Of a DNA stretch of 64,000 nucleotides, positions 1-9,204 are shown in pieces. Every line of letters begins with the position of its first letter. Within the stretch, counting starts at the first letter, position 1. Under the pieces are notes generated by a model. The model was not told the DNA's origin. It ran no database searches and saw nothing but the letters and a program-made list of their open reading frames with translations. A program made the translations under genes and the position numbers. Origin of the DNA: PVC group bacterium (lineage in GTDB: Bacteria; Verrucomicrobiota; Kiritimatiellia; CAIKKV01); the NCBI GenBank assembly GCA_945898015.1, contig CAMDGM010000014.1:1-64000 (forward strand), written 5' to 3'.

Positions 1-275
1 TCCAGACTGAAGGCGGATCAGCCCGAAAGCACCCTTCCGGTAACGCCGAAACGCCGCAACAGCGCCGCGTAACCCTACAATCCGCCCTTTCCATCATTGC
101 CGGCTTCACGTCCCACCTTCAAAATGCCCGCCAAAGGTAAAGACCATGACCAAAAACGACCGGCCGTCCTCTCGATGTCGGGGAAGAATAAACTGGCCTT
201 CATCCCCTTCTCCCTTTACGATAACCCATTAATACAAAAGCATGCAACTGGATCGGAAGGAAAAAGGCGGCGACC
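1..275. other. Leader region without a recognisable gene
   Basis: Nothing convincing is coded here. A 60-codon open frame at 97-279 overlaps the debranching enzyme start and has no family-like sequence. The stretch probably holds the promoter of the alpha-glucan operon, but I could not pick a clear -35/-10 pair. A purine-rich stretch (GGAAGGAAAAAGG) lies just upstream of the ATG at 276. Confidence 0.4.
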
Positions 276-2279
276 ATGAAATGGACAGTGGGGAAAAAGG
301 ATTGCCAAAATCTCCGGGAAGGCCTCCGCAAGGAATGGATCGAAACCAACGGCCTGGGTGATTACGCCTCCAGCACGGTCGTCAACTGTCACACCCGCCG
401 CTATCACGGATTGCTCGTGGCCAACCTCCGCCAACCCGCCGGACGCCATGTCCTGCTGTCGTCTTACGAGGAAAGCCTGGTCCTGGGCGGACGGGACTTC
501 GACCTCTCCTGCCACAAGTACCCCTCGCTCTTCCACCCCCGCGGGCACGAATATCTCGATCGCGTGGAAGGAGATGCCTGGCCGGTGTTTCATTACCGGA
601 TCGGCGATGTCGCGTTCACCCGCGAAGTCATGATGCTTCACGGCCGCCACGTCACGCTCGTCCGCTACACGGTCGGAAAGACCGGTGTTCCCGCGCTGCT
701 ACGCCTCAAGCCCTTGCTGGCCTTCCGCCCCCACCACAGCCTGACCCGCGCCAATGTGGACCTCCAGGTCAAAACGTTTCCCGCCCGGGACGGCTTCAAG
801 ATCCAGCCCTACAACACGCTTCCGCCGCTCTTCGTCCAGACCGGGGCCGCCTTCAAATTCTTCCCGTCGCCGGCCTGGTACCGCAATTTTGAATATTTCA
901 TGGAACAGGAACGGGGGTTCCCCTTTCAGGAAGACCTGTTCCAACCGGGCGTGTTCGAAATCCCCCTGACTCCGGACCAGCCGGTCATTCTCTCGGCCTC
1001 CACCGATGAACTCGACGAAAACTTGGAAACCCTCTGGAAAAAGGAAGCCGCGCGACGGCGTCCGGCACAACTCGCCGCGGCCAAGACCACCGCCGCTCAT
1101 CTGCGGCGCGAAGGCGCCCGGTTCCTCATTCATGAACCGGACGGTCGCCCGGCGGTGATTGCCGGGTATCCCTGGTTTGACGCCTGGGGCCGGGACGCCC
1201 TGATTTCCCTGCCCGGCCTGACCTTCTGCGCCAACCGCGAGGACGACGGACTCGAACTCCTGGCCCGAATCGGGGAAACTGAAAAGAACGGGCTTCTGCC
1301 AAACTGCTTCGGCTCCGACGGCGCCTCCCACGCCTACAATTCCGTGGACGCCTCCCTCTGGTATGTCTGGGCCGTCCAACAGATGCGGGAGCTGACCGGT
1401 CGGGACGATCTGGTTCGAAAAACCTATTGGCCCGTCATCCGCCGCATCCTCCAGGCCTACCGCCAGGGCACCGATCACGGCATCCACATGGATGCGGAGG
1501 GGCTCCTGCACGCGGGCTCGCCCGCCACCCAGCTCACCTGGATGGACGCCATGGTCAACGGCCAGCCCATCACCCCCCGGCACGGCTGTCCCGTGGAAAT
1601 CAATGCGCTCTGGTACAACGCCCTCGCCTTCTCCAACCAGCTGGCCCTCGAATTCAAATCCCCCAAAGACCGGTGCCCGGAATTGCTGGAGCAGATCCAG
1701 CGCTCGTTCCTGAAGCGCTTCTGGGTGGAAAACGGCGGCTACCTGGGTGACGTCTACCACGACGGACAACTCGACGACGCCATCCGGCCCAACCAGATTT
1801 TCGCGGTCTCGCTGCCCCATCCGGTCCTGGACGACGACCATCGCGCCTCCGTCGTGGAAACCGTGCGCCGCCATCTGCTCACGCCGTATGGGCTGCGCAC
1901 GCTGTCCCCCCGGAATCCGGATTACAAGGGGCTTTATGAGGGCACGCCGGTCGAACGCGACGCCGCCTATCATCAGGGCACCGTCTGGCCCTGGCTGCTG
2001 GGCGCCTACGGCGAAGCGGAACTTCGCACCTCCCGAGACCGCGAACAGAGCGGAAAAATGCTGCTCGCCACAATCACCCCGCTCCTCACCACCCACCTGC
2101 AGCAGGCCGGCCTGGGCTCCCTTTCCGAAATCTTCGACGGCAATCCCCCCCACCACCCCAATGGCTGCCTGGCCCAAGCCTGGAGTGTGGGCGAATTGAC
2201 ACGGTTGCTCGGCCTTCTGAAAAAGGCGGCTCCCCGGGCGCTCCTGGCTTGGGAGTCCGCTCTTGCAAGGAGAACGTAA
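276..2279 (+). CDS. Glycogen debranching enzyme (GDE family amylo-alpha-1,6-glucosidase)
   Basis: A 667-residue cytoplasmic enzyme expected to hydrolyse alpha-1,6 branch points of glycogen-like glucan. The N-terminal part (about residues 15-250) has the GDE_N look, with WIETNGLGDYASSTV and HTRRYHGLL. The C-terminal (alpha/alpha)6-barrel part starts near residue 295 with the family signature GYPWFDAWGRDALISLPGL and continues with HGCPVEINALWYNAL and ERDAAYHQGTVWPWLLGAY, which carry the conserved acidic residues. This is the archaeal/bacterial single-domain GDE type, not GlgX. The stop lies 1 nt before the next gene's ATG, so it heads a GDE-GT4-GH57-epimerase operon. Confidence 0.93.
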   Translation: MKWTVGKKDCQNLREGLRKEWIETNGLGDYASSTVVNCHTRRYHGLLVANLRQPAGRHVLLSSYEESLVLGGRDFDLSCHKYPSLFHPRGHEYLDRVEGDAWPVFHYRIGDVAFTREVMMLHGRHVTLVRYTVGKTGVPALLRLKPLLAFRPHHSLTRANVDLQVKTFPARDGFKIQPYNTLPPLFVQTGAAFKFFPSPAWYRNFEYFMEQERGFPFQEDLFQPGVFEIPLTPDQPVILSASTDELDENLETLWKKEAARRRPAQLAAAKTTAAHLRREGARFLIHEPDGRPAVIAGYPWFDAWGRDALISLPGLTFCANREDDGLELLARIGETEKNGLLPNCFGSDGASHAYNSVDASLWYVWAVQQMRELTGRDDLVRKTYWPVIRRILQAYRQGTDHGIHMDAEGLLHAGSPATQLTWMDAMVNGQPITPRHGCPVEINALWYNALAFSNQLALEFKSPKDRCPELLEQIQRSFLKRFWVENGGYLGDVYHDGQLDDAIRPNQIFAVSLPHPVLDDDHRASVVETVRRHLLTPYGLRTLSPRNPDYKGLYEGTPVERDAAYHQGTVWPWLLGAYGEAELRTSRDREQSGKMLLATITPLLTTHLQQAGLGSLSEIFDGNPPHHPNGCLAQAWSVGELTRLLGLLKKAAPRALLAWESALARRT

Positions 2280-2280
2280 C

Positions 2281-3600
2281 ATGCGCGTCCTCATGTTCGG
2301 GTGGGAATTCCCGCCCCATATCAGCGGCGGACTGGGAACCGCCTGCTTTGGCCTGACCCGGGCGCTGGCCAAGCAACAGGTGGACATCGTCTTCGTCGTG
2401 CCGCGATTGAAATCGGCGCCGGAAGCCCTTCACTTAAAGCTGATCTCCGCCTCGGGCACCCCCGTGTCCGCCGCCGTCCTGCGAAAATTCGAGCAAACGG
2501 TCAAAGAGATATGGGAAGACCGGCTCACGGTCCGCCCGCTCGAATCCACCCTGTTCCCGTATGCCACGCCCGAGAGCTATGCGGAGCAGGTGCGCCACCA
2601 GACCGCCCGGAAGGAATTCGCCGAATCGGAGTCCGCCTCCACCGTCGTCTCGCTCCTCGATTTTTCGGGCGATTACGGGACCGACCTCATGGCCGAGGTG
2701 TTCCGGTACAGCCAGGCCGGAGCGGCCCTCGCCGCCCGTGAAAAGTTCGACGTGATCCACGCCCATGACTGGATGGCCTTTCCCGCCGGGCTGATGGCGC
2801 GCGACATCAGCGGCAAGCCCCTCGTCCTGCATGTGCACTCTCTGGAATACGACCGGAGCGGCCAGAACGTGAATGTCGACGTCGCGCGCATCGAAAAAAA
2901 CGCCCTCGAAGCCGCCGACCGGATCATTGCGGTGAGCCATTACACCCGCAGCCTCATCATCTCCCAATACGGCATCGCGCCGGACAAAATCGACGTTGTG
3001 CATAACGCCGTCTCGCGCAAAGAGGCCCGATCCGTCTACCGCGCCCAAACAAACCCGCGGGAAAAACTGGTGCTGTTCATGGGCCGGATGACCTTTCAAA
3101 AAGGACCGGACTATTTCATCGAAGCAGCCGCGCTCATCCTCAAAAAACTCCCCGCCGTGCGCTTCGTGATGGCGGGCAGCGGCGACATGCTGCCGCGCAT
3201 GATCCAGCGCGCCGCCCAGCTGCGAATCGGCAACCGCCTCCATTTCACCGGGTTTTTAAAGGGATCCGCCGTGGAGCAGATGTACGCGCGCAGCGACCTT
3301 TATGTCATGCCCAGCGTCTCGGAGCCTTTCGGCATTGCCCCGCTCGAAGCGATGCTCTACGATGTTCCCGTTCTCCTGTCCCGCCAATCCGGCGTCACGG
3401 AAGTGCTTCGCAATGCGCTCAAGGTGGACTTCTGGGATATCCGGGAAATGGCCAACCAGATCATCGCGGTGCTCCAGCATCCCCGGCTCGCGGCCGAGGT
3501 GGTCCGCAACTGCCGGGAGGAACTCCGGGCCATTCACTGGGAAAAATCCGCCGAAGCCGTTCTCAACATCTACCGCAATGCCGTTCAGGGAGGACACTGA
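2281..3600 (+). CDS. GT4/GT5-like glycosyltransferase, probable glycogen synthase
   Basis: A GT-B fold glycosyltransferase of 439 residues, probably extending alpha-1,4-glucan from a nucleotide-glucose donor. It begins MRVLMFGWEFPPHISGGLG, the glycine-rich N-terminal motif of starch/glycogen-synthase-like enzymes. It has HAHDW near residue 160, a GRMTFQKGPDYFIEAA linker into the C-terminal domain, and the E-x7-E donor motif in EPFGIAPLEAM. I chose the ATG at 2281 because AAGGAGA sits 7-8 nt upstream; an in-frame TTG at 2263 would place that ribosome site inside the gene. Its neighbours, a debranching enzyme and a GH57 enzyme, support a storage-glucan role. The exact donor and acceptor cannot be read from sequence. 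Confidence 0.85.
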   Translation: MRVLMFGWEFPPHISGGLGTACFGLTRALAKQQVDIVFVVPRLKSAPEALHLKLISASGTPVSAAVLRKFEQTVKEIWEDRLTVRPLESTLFPYATPESYAEQVRHQTARKEFAESESASTVVSLLDFSGDYGTDLMAEVFRYSQAGAALAAREKFDVIHAHDWMAFPAGLMARDISGKPLVLHVHSLEYDRSGQNVNVDVARIEKNALEAADRIIAVSHYTRSLIISQYGIAPDKIDVVHNAVSRKEARSVYRAQTNPREKLVLFMGRMTFQKGPDYFIEAAALILKKLPAVRFVMAGSGDMLPRMIQRAAQLRIGNRLHFTGFLKGSAVEQMYARSDLYVMPSVSEPFGIAPLEAMLYDVPVLLSRQSGVTEVLRNALKVDFWDIREMANQIIAVLQHPRLAAEVVRNCREELRAIHWEKSAEAVLNIYRNAVQGGH

Positions 3601-3601
3601 T

Positions 3602-4960
3602 ATGCCGTCCGTCTGTTTCTATTTCCAGGTTCACCAGCCCTTCCGGCTCCGCCACTACACCTTTTTTGATATCGGCGAGAGCCACTTCTACGAGGACGAT
3701 GTCAAAAACCGCGAAATCATGAACAAGGTGGCGCGAAAATGCTACCTGCCCATGAACGCCCTCCTCCTCGACCTCATCAACCAAAACAAAGGGGCCTTCC
3801 GGATCAGCTTCTCCATCACGGGCGTCGCCCTGGACCAATTCGAGAAATATAACCCCGAGGTGCTGACCAGCTTCAAAAAACTGGCCAAAACCGGATGCGT
3901 GGAATTCCTGAACGAAACCGAGCATCATTCACTGGCCTTTCTCTATTCCCCGCGCGAATTCAAGGAACAGGTGGCCCTCCACCAGGCCCGGATTGAAGCG
4001 CTCTTCGGCCAGAAGCCGAAGGTGTTCCGCAACACGGAGTTGATCTACAACAACGACCTGGCCCTGACCCTCCAGGAGCTGGGGTACAAGGCCGTGCTCG
4101 CCGAGGGCGCGGACCATGTCCTCGGCTGGCGGAACCCCAACTTCGTCTACCAGCCCGCCGGCTGCCACCGGATCAAGCTGCTGCTGAAGAATTACCGCCT
4201 GTCGGACGACATCGCCTTCCGCTTCTCCAACCATGACTGGAATGAATTTCCGCTCACCGCTGAAAAGTTCGCCTCGTGGGTCCACCAGGTCAATGGCACG
4301 GGTGAAGTCATCAACCTCTTCATGGATTACGAAACATTCGGCGAGCACCAATGGGAGGAAACCGGCATCTTTGCCTTCATGCGCGCCATGCCCGCCGCGG
4401 TGCTCGCTCATCCGGACTTCCGGTTCCGCACCCCGTCCGAAGTGGTCGACGCCCACTCCCCGGTGGCCCAACTCGACATTCCCCAGTTCATGTCGTGGGC
4501 CGACGTGGAACGCGATCTCACCGCCTGGATGGGGAACGACATGCAGAACGACGCCTTCGAATCGGTTTACCGGCTTGAGGAAAAGGTGCGCGCGGCCAAA
4601 AGCGCCGACCTGCTCAAGGTCTGGCGCCAGCTCCAGACCTCGGACCATTTCTACTACATGTGCACAAAATGGTTCGCCGACGGCGACGTGCACAAGTATT
4701 TCAACCCCTACGGCACCCCATACGACGCCTACATCAATTACATGAATGTGCTGGCCGACTTCGAGCACACACTCGAAATGCCCGTGCTACCCACCCCGAA
4801 GAAAAAGCCAGCCGTCGTGAAAAAGCCAATCGTCGTGAAAAAGCCAATCGTCGTGAAAAAGCCGGTCGTCGTGAAAAAGCCAGCCGTCGCGAAAAAGCCA
4901 GTCGTCGCGAAAAAACCAATAGTCCCAAAGAAAACGACTCGGGGGAAAACTAAATCCTAA
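3602..4960 (+). CDS. GH57 family alpha-amylase/glucanotransferase with a KKPxVV repeat tail
   Basis: A 452-residue glycoside hydrolase family 57 protein, expected to cleave or transfer alpha-1,4-glucan with retention. The start [17 protein letters not shown] contains the GH57 HQP motif. Glu146 in FRNTEL is the likely nucleophile and Asp242 in [10 protein letters not shown] the likely acid. A GGAGG site 8 nt before the ATG at 3602 fixes the start; the open frame extends 100 codons further upstream only as a shadow of the GT4 gene. The last 45 or so residues are a lysine/proline repeat ([12 protein letters not shown] and similar) encoded by an 18-bp tandem repeat, unlike the family core and probably disordered. 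Confidence 0.9.
   Translation: MPSVCFYFQVHQPFRLRHYTFFDIGESHFYEDDVKNREIMNKVARKCYLPMNALLLDLINQNKGAFRISFSITGVALDQFEKYNPEVLTSFKKLAKTGCVEFLNETEHHSLAFLYSPREFKEQVALHQARIEALFGQKPKVFRNTELIYNNDLALTLQELGYKAVLAEGADHVLGWRNPNFVYQPAGCHRIKLLLKNYRLSDDIAFRFSNHDWNEFPLTAEKFASWVHQVNGTGEVINLFMDYETFGEHQWEETGIFAFMRAMPAAVLAHPDFRFRTPSEVVDAHSPVAQLDIPQFMSWADVERDLTAWMGNDMQNDAFESVYRLEEKVRAAKSADLLKVWRQLQTSDHFYYMCTKWFADGDVHKYFNPYGTPYDAYINYMNVLADFEHTLEMPVLPTPKKKPAVVKKPIVVKKPIVVKKPVVVKKPAVAKKPVVAKKPIVPKKTTRGKTKS
4807..4932 (+). repeat. 18-bp tandem repeat in the 3' end of the GH57 gene
   Basis: Six consecutive 18-bp units of the type GCCANYCGTCGTGAAAAA start at 4807, 4825, 4843, 4861, 4879 and 4897. A degenerate seventh unit starts at 4915. 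Each unit encodes a six-residue KKPxVV/A step. Units differ at two to four positions, mainly in the codon for the variable residue. This is a coding minisatellite, not a CRISPR: there are no spacers. Confidence 0.9.
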
Positions 4961-4980
4961 CTCCGCCTGCAAGGAAGATC

Positions 4981-5949
4981 GTGAAACCCAGCACTCACAA
5001 ACGTATCCTCGTCACCGGCGGCGCCGGATTCCTCGGCTCCCATCTCTGCGAACGCCTTCTCGCCCGCAAGCAGGAAGTCATCTGCGTCGACAACTTCTTC
5101 ACCGGCGCCAAGGCCAACATCCGGCACCTGCTCGGCAATCCCTACTTCGAAGTGCTGCGGCATGACGTCACCTTCCCCCTCTACCTCGAGGTCGATGAAA
5201 TCTACAACCTCGCCTGCCCCGCTTCGCCGGTGCATTACCAATTCGATCCGGTCCAGACCACCAAGACCAGCGTGCATGGCGCCATCAACATGCTGGGGCT
5301 CGCCAAACGGGTCAAGGCCCGCATTCTCCAGGCCTCCACCAGCGAGGTCTATGGCGATCCCCACGTGCATCCCCAGACCGAGGATTACTGGGGACACGTC
5401 AACCCCATCGGCCCGCGAGCCTGCTACGACGAGGGGAAGCGCTGCGCGGAAACCCTCTTCTTCGATTATCATCGCCAGAACCAGCTCCAGATCAAGGTCG
5501 CCCGCATCTTCAACACCTATGGCCCACGCATGCACCCGAATGACGGCCGGGTCGTCTCCAACTTCATCGTCCAGGCGCTCCAGGGGCAGGACATCACCAT
5601 CTACGGAGACGGCACGCAAACCCGCTCCTTCTGCTTCGTGGATGACCTGATCGAGGGCCTGATCCGGCTGATGGGAACGCCCGACGACTTCACGGGCCCG
5701 GTCAACCTGGGAAATCCCGGCGAATATACGATGCGACAACTGGCCGAAGAGGTGATCCGGTTGACGGGATCCTCCTCCCGCCTCGTCTTCAAACCGCTTC
5801 CGGCGGATGACCCCCGGCAGCGGAAACCCGATATCTCGCTGGCATCCAAGGTCCTCGGCTGGACCCCCACCATTCCGCTGGAAGAGGGCCTTCGCCGCAC
5901 GATTGCCTATTTCGACACGCTGCTCCGCTCGAAAGACGGCACTCCCTGA
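4981..5949 (+). CDS. UDP-glucuronate decarboxylase (UDP-xylose synthase, UXS type)
   Basis: A 322-residue extended short-chain dehydrogenase that converts UDP-glucuronate to UDP-xylose with bound NAD. It has the Rossmann motif GGAGFLGS at 13-20 and the UXS hallmark [15 protein letters not shown] at about 76-90. TSEVYGD lies near 120-126, the catalytic pair is Tyr149/Lys153 (CYDEGK), and [20 protein letters not shown] follows. The start is GTG at 4981 with AAGGAAG upstream. It follows the GH57 gene by 20 nt. UDP-xylose feeds polysaccharide or glycan synthesis, so its place in the glucan operon may reflect shared nucleotide-sugar supply. Confidence 0.9.
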   Translation: MKPSTHKRILVTGGAGFLGSHLCERLLARKQEVICVDNFFTGAKANIRHLLGNPYFEVLRHDVTFPLYLEVDEIYNLACPASPVHYQFDPVQTTKTSVHGAINMLGLAKRVKARILQASTSEVYGDPHVHPQTEDYWGHVNPIGPRACYDEGKRCAETLFFDYHRQNQLQIKVARIFNTYGPRMHPNDGRVVSNFIVQALQGQDITIYGDGTQTRSFCFVDDLIEGLIRLMGTPDDFTGPVNLGNPGEYTMRQLAEEVIRLTGSSSRLVFKPLPADDPRQRKPDISLASKVLGWTPTIPLEEGLRRTIAYFDTLLRSKDGTP

Positions 5950-5981
5950 TCCTTCCCAGGCAAATCCGGCGCATCCGCGAA

Positions 5982-7121
5982 CTAGGCCCCCGGCGCTTTC
6001 CATGCAAACGCCGGCTGTAGGTGCTCATAGGGATGAGCATTATAAGGCGCCGTCGGCGGCGTGCCGCTCCACTTCCATCCGATAAAATCAAGCAACACCT
6101 TCCAGTCCTCGAGAGAATGCGAATGCGCGCCCGGCCTCAGGTGAAACGCCAGATTCTCCGGACAGCCCAGGAAGCGATACACCTCGCCGGACGCCCACGC
6201 ACATTGCACCATGCCTTCCGGATTCGACCAGCGGTCATCCCCGGCATACGTCAGGAGCAACGGCCGTGGAGCAATCGCGGCCAGCAGGCAGTGCTGGTCG
6301 AACGGAAGGTCGCCTTCCCGGCCGAGATACGGCTTCAATCCCGTGCCGAACCAGGATGGATAGGCATTGATAATGTCGAGCGTCTCCCCGCCATTCCCGA
6401 CGTAGCGGAAAACAGCGCTGCCCCCGGCGCAGGACGCATTGTCATTAACTAGCGTGATCCGGTCGTCGGTGGCTCCGGCCACCAGGGTGGTCTTACCGCC
6501 GCGCGAATGTCCGGTCACGGCAATGCGGGCCTGATCGATGAACGGAAGCCCGGCCAGGAGATCCACGCAGCGATGATAGCCCCAGGCCCACGCCGCGACA
6601 GCCCCGAACGTCAGGCCGGGATAGACTTCATATAATCCGCCGCTTCGCGTGTGCTTGTCCGGCACCTCGACGTATCCCAGGTCTTCGACCATTTCCGTCC
6701 GGTTAAACAGGACCACCGCGCACCCGCGGTCAAGCGCGCCCCGGAGCATATCCTCCGACAGATACCACCAGCAGCCATCGCCGTTCACGATGGCCGGAAA
6801 AGGACCCGGAGTACTCGGAAACAGGATTTTGACGCAAAAGGAAAAGGCGCGGGCGCCGCCCCGGCAATGGACCCGATAGGACCAGAGCTTCGGCGCACCC
6901 GGCCAGTGCCACACGTGGCTGTGGGATAACGTCTCCACCTCGACAGACTCGGGCTTAGGCGGCATCCCCCCGTATTCCATATCCAGAATGAGGTCCCGCC
7001 AGGCCGCCGAACACCCGGGCCATTCTTCCCGGGACAGGATGCGAGGGGCGCCGGGAAACGCAAACGGGTCCGGCAGGTTCCCCTTGTTGACAATCGGTTC
7101 CGTCGGATACTGTTTCATCAT
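5982..7121 (-). CDS. CE15-like glucuronoyl esterase / alpha-beta hydrolase
   Basis: A 379-residue alpha/beta hydrolase resembling carbohydrate esterase family 15, which cleaves esters between glucuronoyl groups of xylan and lignin alcohols. The nucleophile elbow is GHSRGGKT with Ser206, the bacterial form of the family motif. A late His in RPGAHSHSLEDW is the probable catalytic His. No signal peptide is visible at the N-terminus (MMKQYPTEPIVNKG), which is unusual for a xylan esterase and suggests an intracellular oligosaccharide substrate or a missed start. Its start overlaps the uvrC stop (TGATG), so the two are probably co-transcribed. Confidence 0.72.
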   Translation of the reverse strand: MMKQYPTEPIVNKGNLPDPFAFPGAPRILSREEWPGCSAAWRDLILDMEYGGMPPKPESVEVETLSHSHVWHWPGAPKLWSYRVHCRGGARAFSFCVKILFPSTPGPFPAIVNGDGCWWYLSEDMLRGALDRGCAVVLFNRTEMVEDLGYVEVPDKHTRSGGLYEVYPGLTFGAVAAWAWGYHRCVDLLAGLPFIDQARIAVTGHSRGGKTTLVAGATDDRITLVNDNASCAGGSAVFRYVGNGGETLDIINAYPSWFGTGLKPYLGREGDLPFDQHCLLAAIAPRPLLLTYAGDDRWSNPEGMVQCAWASGEVYRFLGCPENLAFHLRPGAHSHSLEDWKVLLDFIGWKWSGTPPTAPYNAHPYEHLQPAFAWKAPGA

Positions 7122-8626
7122 CAGGGCTCCCTATTCATGTCCACGTGTGAAACCCCGTCAACCGGGGGGCAAAGCCAATCCTTGATCGAACGGGCCAGCG
7201 CGGCCCCCACTCCCGGAACACCCGCGATCTCCGATTCGTCGGCAGCCGACAACCGCCGGACCGAGCCAAACACCGAGAGAATCGATTTCTTTTTTGCCGG
7301 CCCGATTCCCGGAATATCATCCAACGCCGATTCCCGGATGCGCCGGGCCCGCAACTTGCGATTGTAGGCAATGGCAAAGCGATGCGCCTCGTCCCGCAGG
7401 CTGCGCAACACCTTGAGCGCCGGCGAATCCGGGGGGAGGCGCAACGGCGGATCGCCGGGCGCCAGATAAAGCTCCTCAAACCGTTTCGCCAGGGCCGCCG
7501 TGGGAATGTCCGTCATTCCAGCGATCATCAGGGCTTCCCGGACCGCCGCCAACTGGGTGGGCCCGCCATCCAGGAGAAAAAGATCCGGCGCGGCCCGGGA
7601 TCCTTCACGGATGTCCTCCAGGTGCCGGCCCACGACCTCCTTCATCATCGCCGGGTCGTTCATCCCTTCCACCGTTTGAATCCGGTACCGGCGATAGCGG
7701 TTTTTTTGCGGCATGCCGTCCACGGCGCAAACCAGGCTGGCCACCGAATGGGACCCGGAAATAGTGGAAATGTCAAAGCACTCGATCACGCGGGGCGCGC
7801 GAGGCAGCCGCAGCGCGTGCCACAGCTCCTCCACGCCGGCCTGCGCGTCACGAATCCGGATCCCGGGATCCCCGGTCAACAACCGGCGTTGCCGGATCGC
7901 CGTCTCCAGATGCGCCAGCGTATCGCGCAGGCTGGCCGCCCGTTCGTAATCGCACGCGGTCGCCGCGGCCTGCATGTCGGCCCGGACCTCCTCCAGGAGC
8001 TCCGGCCGCTCCCCCCGCAAAAAGGAGCAGGCGTCCGCAACCCGTTGGTGATACTCGGCCCGGGTGACCCGGTCCATGCAAGGCGCCGAGCATTGGCGGA
8101 TCACTTCCGCCAGGCAATGCTTGAAGTCCGCCGCCCCGGGCCGCAGGGGCAGACAGACACGCAGACCGAAGCGACGTTCCGAAAAATCCACGGCTTCACG
8201 CGCCGAGGGGGCCGACACATAAGGCCCGAAATAATCATAGCCATCCTGCCGGCGGAACCGGCAGATTTCAAACCGGGGAAACGGATGACCCAGATGAATC
8301 CGGACCATCATGTACCGCTTGTCATCCCGGAGCGCGACATTGAAGCGGGGCTTGTAATCCTTGATCAGCTTGCTTTCCAGAAGGAGCGCCTCGGCCTCAT
8401 TCCGGGCCTGATACCACTCCAGATCCGCCACCGTCAGGACCAGATCACGCCGCAGGGGCGTGGTGGTGGAAAAGGTGGAATCGCGGAAATAGGAACTCAC
8501 CCGGTCCTTCAAGTTCAAGGCCTTTCCCACATAAATAATGCGGCCCTGCAAATCCCGCATCAGGTAAACCCCGGGCACTTCCGGCAGCTCCCGCAGCTTA
8601 GCCTTTACTTTTTCCGCCACTTCCAT
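7121..8626 (-). CDS. uvrC: UvrC, excinuclease ABC subunit C
   Basis: Nucleotide excision repair nuclease that makes the dual incisions on UvrB-bound damaged DNA. It has an N-terminal GIY-YIG domain (LPEVPGVYLM to GRIIYVGKALNLKDRVSSYF, about residues 16-50), a UVR helical motif (ACDYERAASLRDTLAHLE), the RNase H-like endonuclease domain with IECFDISTISGSHSVAS, and a C-terminal double helix-hairpin-helix (DDIPGIGPAKKKSIL; GVPGVGAALARSI). At 501 residues it is about 100 shorter than typical UvrC (near 600). I take the ATG at 8626 (MEVAEKVKAKL); an in-frame TTG at 8653 would add nine atypical residues. It diverges from the trmL-like gene, with 29 nt between starts. Confidence 0.93.
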   Translation of the reverse strand: MEVAEKVKAKLRELPEVPGVYLMRDLQGRIIYVGKALNLKDRVSSYFRDSTFSTTTPLRRDLVLTVADLEWYQARNEAEALLLESKLIKDYKPRFNVALRDDKRYMMVRIHLGHPFPRFEICRFRRQDGYDYFGPYVSAPSAREAVDFSERRFGLRVCLPLRPGAADFKHCLAEVIRQCSAPCMDRVTRAEYHQRVADACSFLRGERPELLEEVRADMQAAATACDYERAASLRDTLAHLETAIRQRRLLTGDPGIRIRDAQAGVEELWHALRLPRAPRVIECFDISTISGSHSVASLVCAVDGMPQKNRYRRYRIQTVEGMNDPAMMKEVVGRHLEDIREGSRAAPDLFLLDGGPTQLAAVREALMIAGMTDIPTAALAKRFEELYLAPGDPPLRLPPDSPALKVLRSLRDEAHRFAIAYNRKLRARRIRESALDDIPGIGPAKKKSILSVFGSVRRLSAADESEIAGVPGVGAALARSIKDWLCPPVDGVSHVDMNREP

Positions 8627-8655
8627 AAGGTAGGAGCATAACAGACCCGCCAACC

Positions 8656-9204
8656 ATGCTCAAAAACAATCATCCTCCCCATACCCGCACGGCCGCGTTC
8701 GACTACCCCTGGCCGAAAGAGGCGCTCCACCTGGTTCTCGTGGCGCCGGAAATCCCCCCCAACACGGGGAACATCGCGCGGTTATGCGCCGCCACCGAAA
8801 CCATCCTCCACCTCGTGGAGCCGCTGGGTTTCCGCCTGACCGACGCCGCGGTACGCCGGGCCGGACTGGATTACTGGGATCGGGTGCCACTCGTGCGGCA
8901 TCCCGATTTTGCCGACCTGGAGCGGACGCTGCCCCAACGGCGGTTTTTCCTGTTCAGTTGTGGCGCGCCGGCCCTTTACACATCGCCCGCCTATCGGGCA
9001 GGCGATGTGCTGGTCTTCGGGAGCGAAAGCCGCGGCCTTCCAGACGCGCTCCTGACGGCTCATGCCGGCCGGGTGCTGGGCATTCCCATGAAACCGAACG
9101 GCGTTCGCTCCCTCAACCTGGCCACGGCGGCTGGAATTGTGCTTTACGAAGCGCTGCGCCAAATTGCCGCCGGGACTACGTCACCAGAATCTGCCCCTCC
9201 TTGA
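8656..9204 (+). CDS. trmL: TrmL-like tRNA 2'-O-methyltransferase (SpoU/TrmH family)
   Basis: A 182-residue SPOUT methyltransferase expected to methylate the ribose of the wobble nucleotide (position 34) of certain leucine tRNAs. It has the three SpoU motifs: APEIPPNTGNIARLCAAT near the start, VFGSESRGLP in the middle, and IPMKPNGVRSLNLATAAGIVLYEALRQ forming the knotted SAM site. About 20 residues precede the family's usual start. It runs alone on the plus strand, and its last 29 nt overlap the convergent clpB end. Confidence 0.88.
   Translation: MLKNNHPPHTRTAAFDYPWPKEALHLVLVAPEIPPNTGNIARLCAATETILHLVEPLGFRLTDAAVRRAGLDYWDRVPLVRHPDFADLERTLPQRRFFLFSCGAPALYTSPAYRAGDVLVFGSESRGLPDALLTAHAGRVLGIPMKPNGVRSLNLATAAGIVLYEALRQIAAGTTSPESAPP

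Noticed and set aside
97-279. 60-codon open frame before the debranching enzyme
   Set aside because: No family resemblance, no ribosome site, and it overlaps the start of the debranching enzyme gene.
699-2387. 562-codon minus-strand frame opposite the debranching enzyme
   Set aside because: Antisense shadow; no motif and no ribosome site.
4807-4932. Possible CRISPR array
   Set aside because: Repeat units are contiguous without spacers and lie in frame within the GH57 gene.
7121-8626. Short UvrC as a truncated pseudogene
   Set aside because: GIY-YIG, UVR, endonuclease and double HhH segments are all present in one open frame, so the protein is short but complete.
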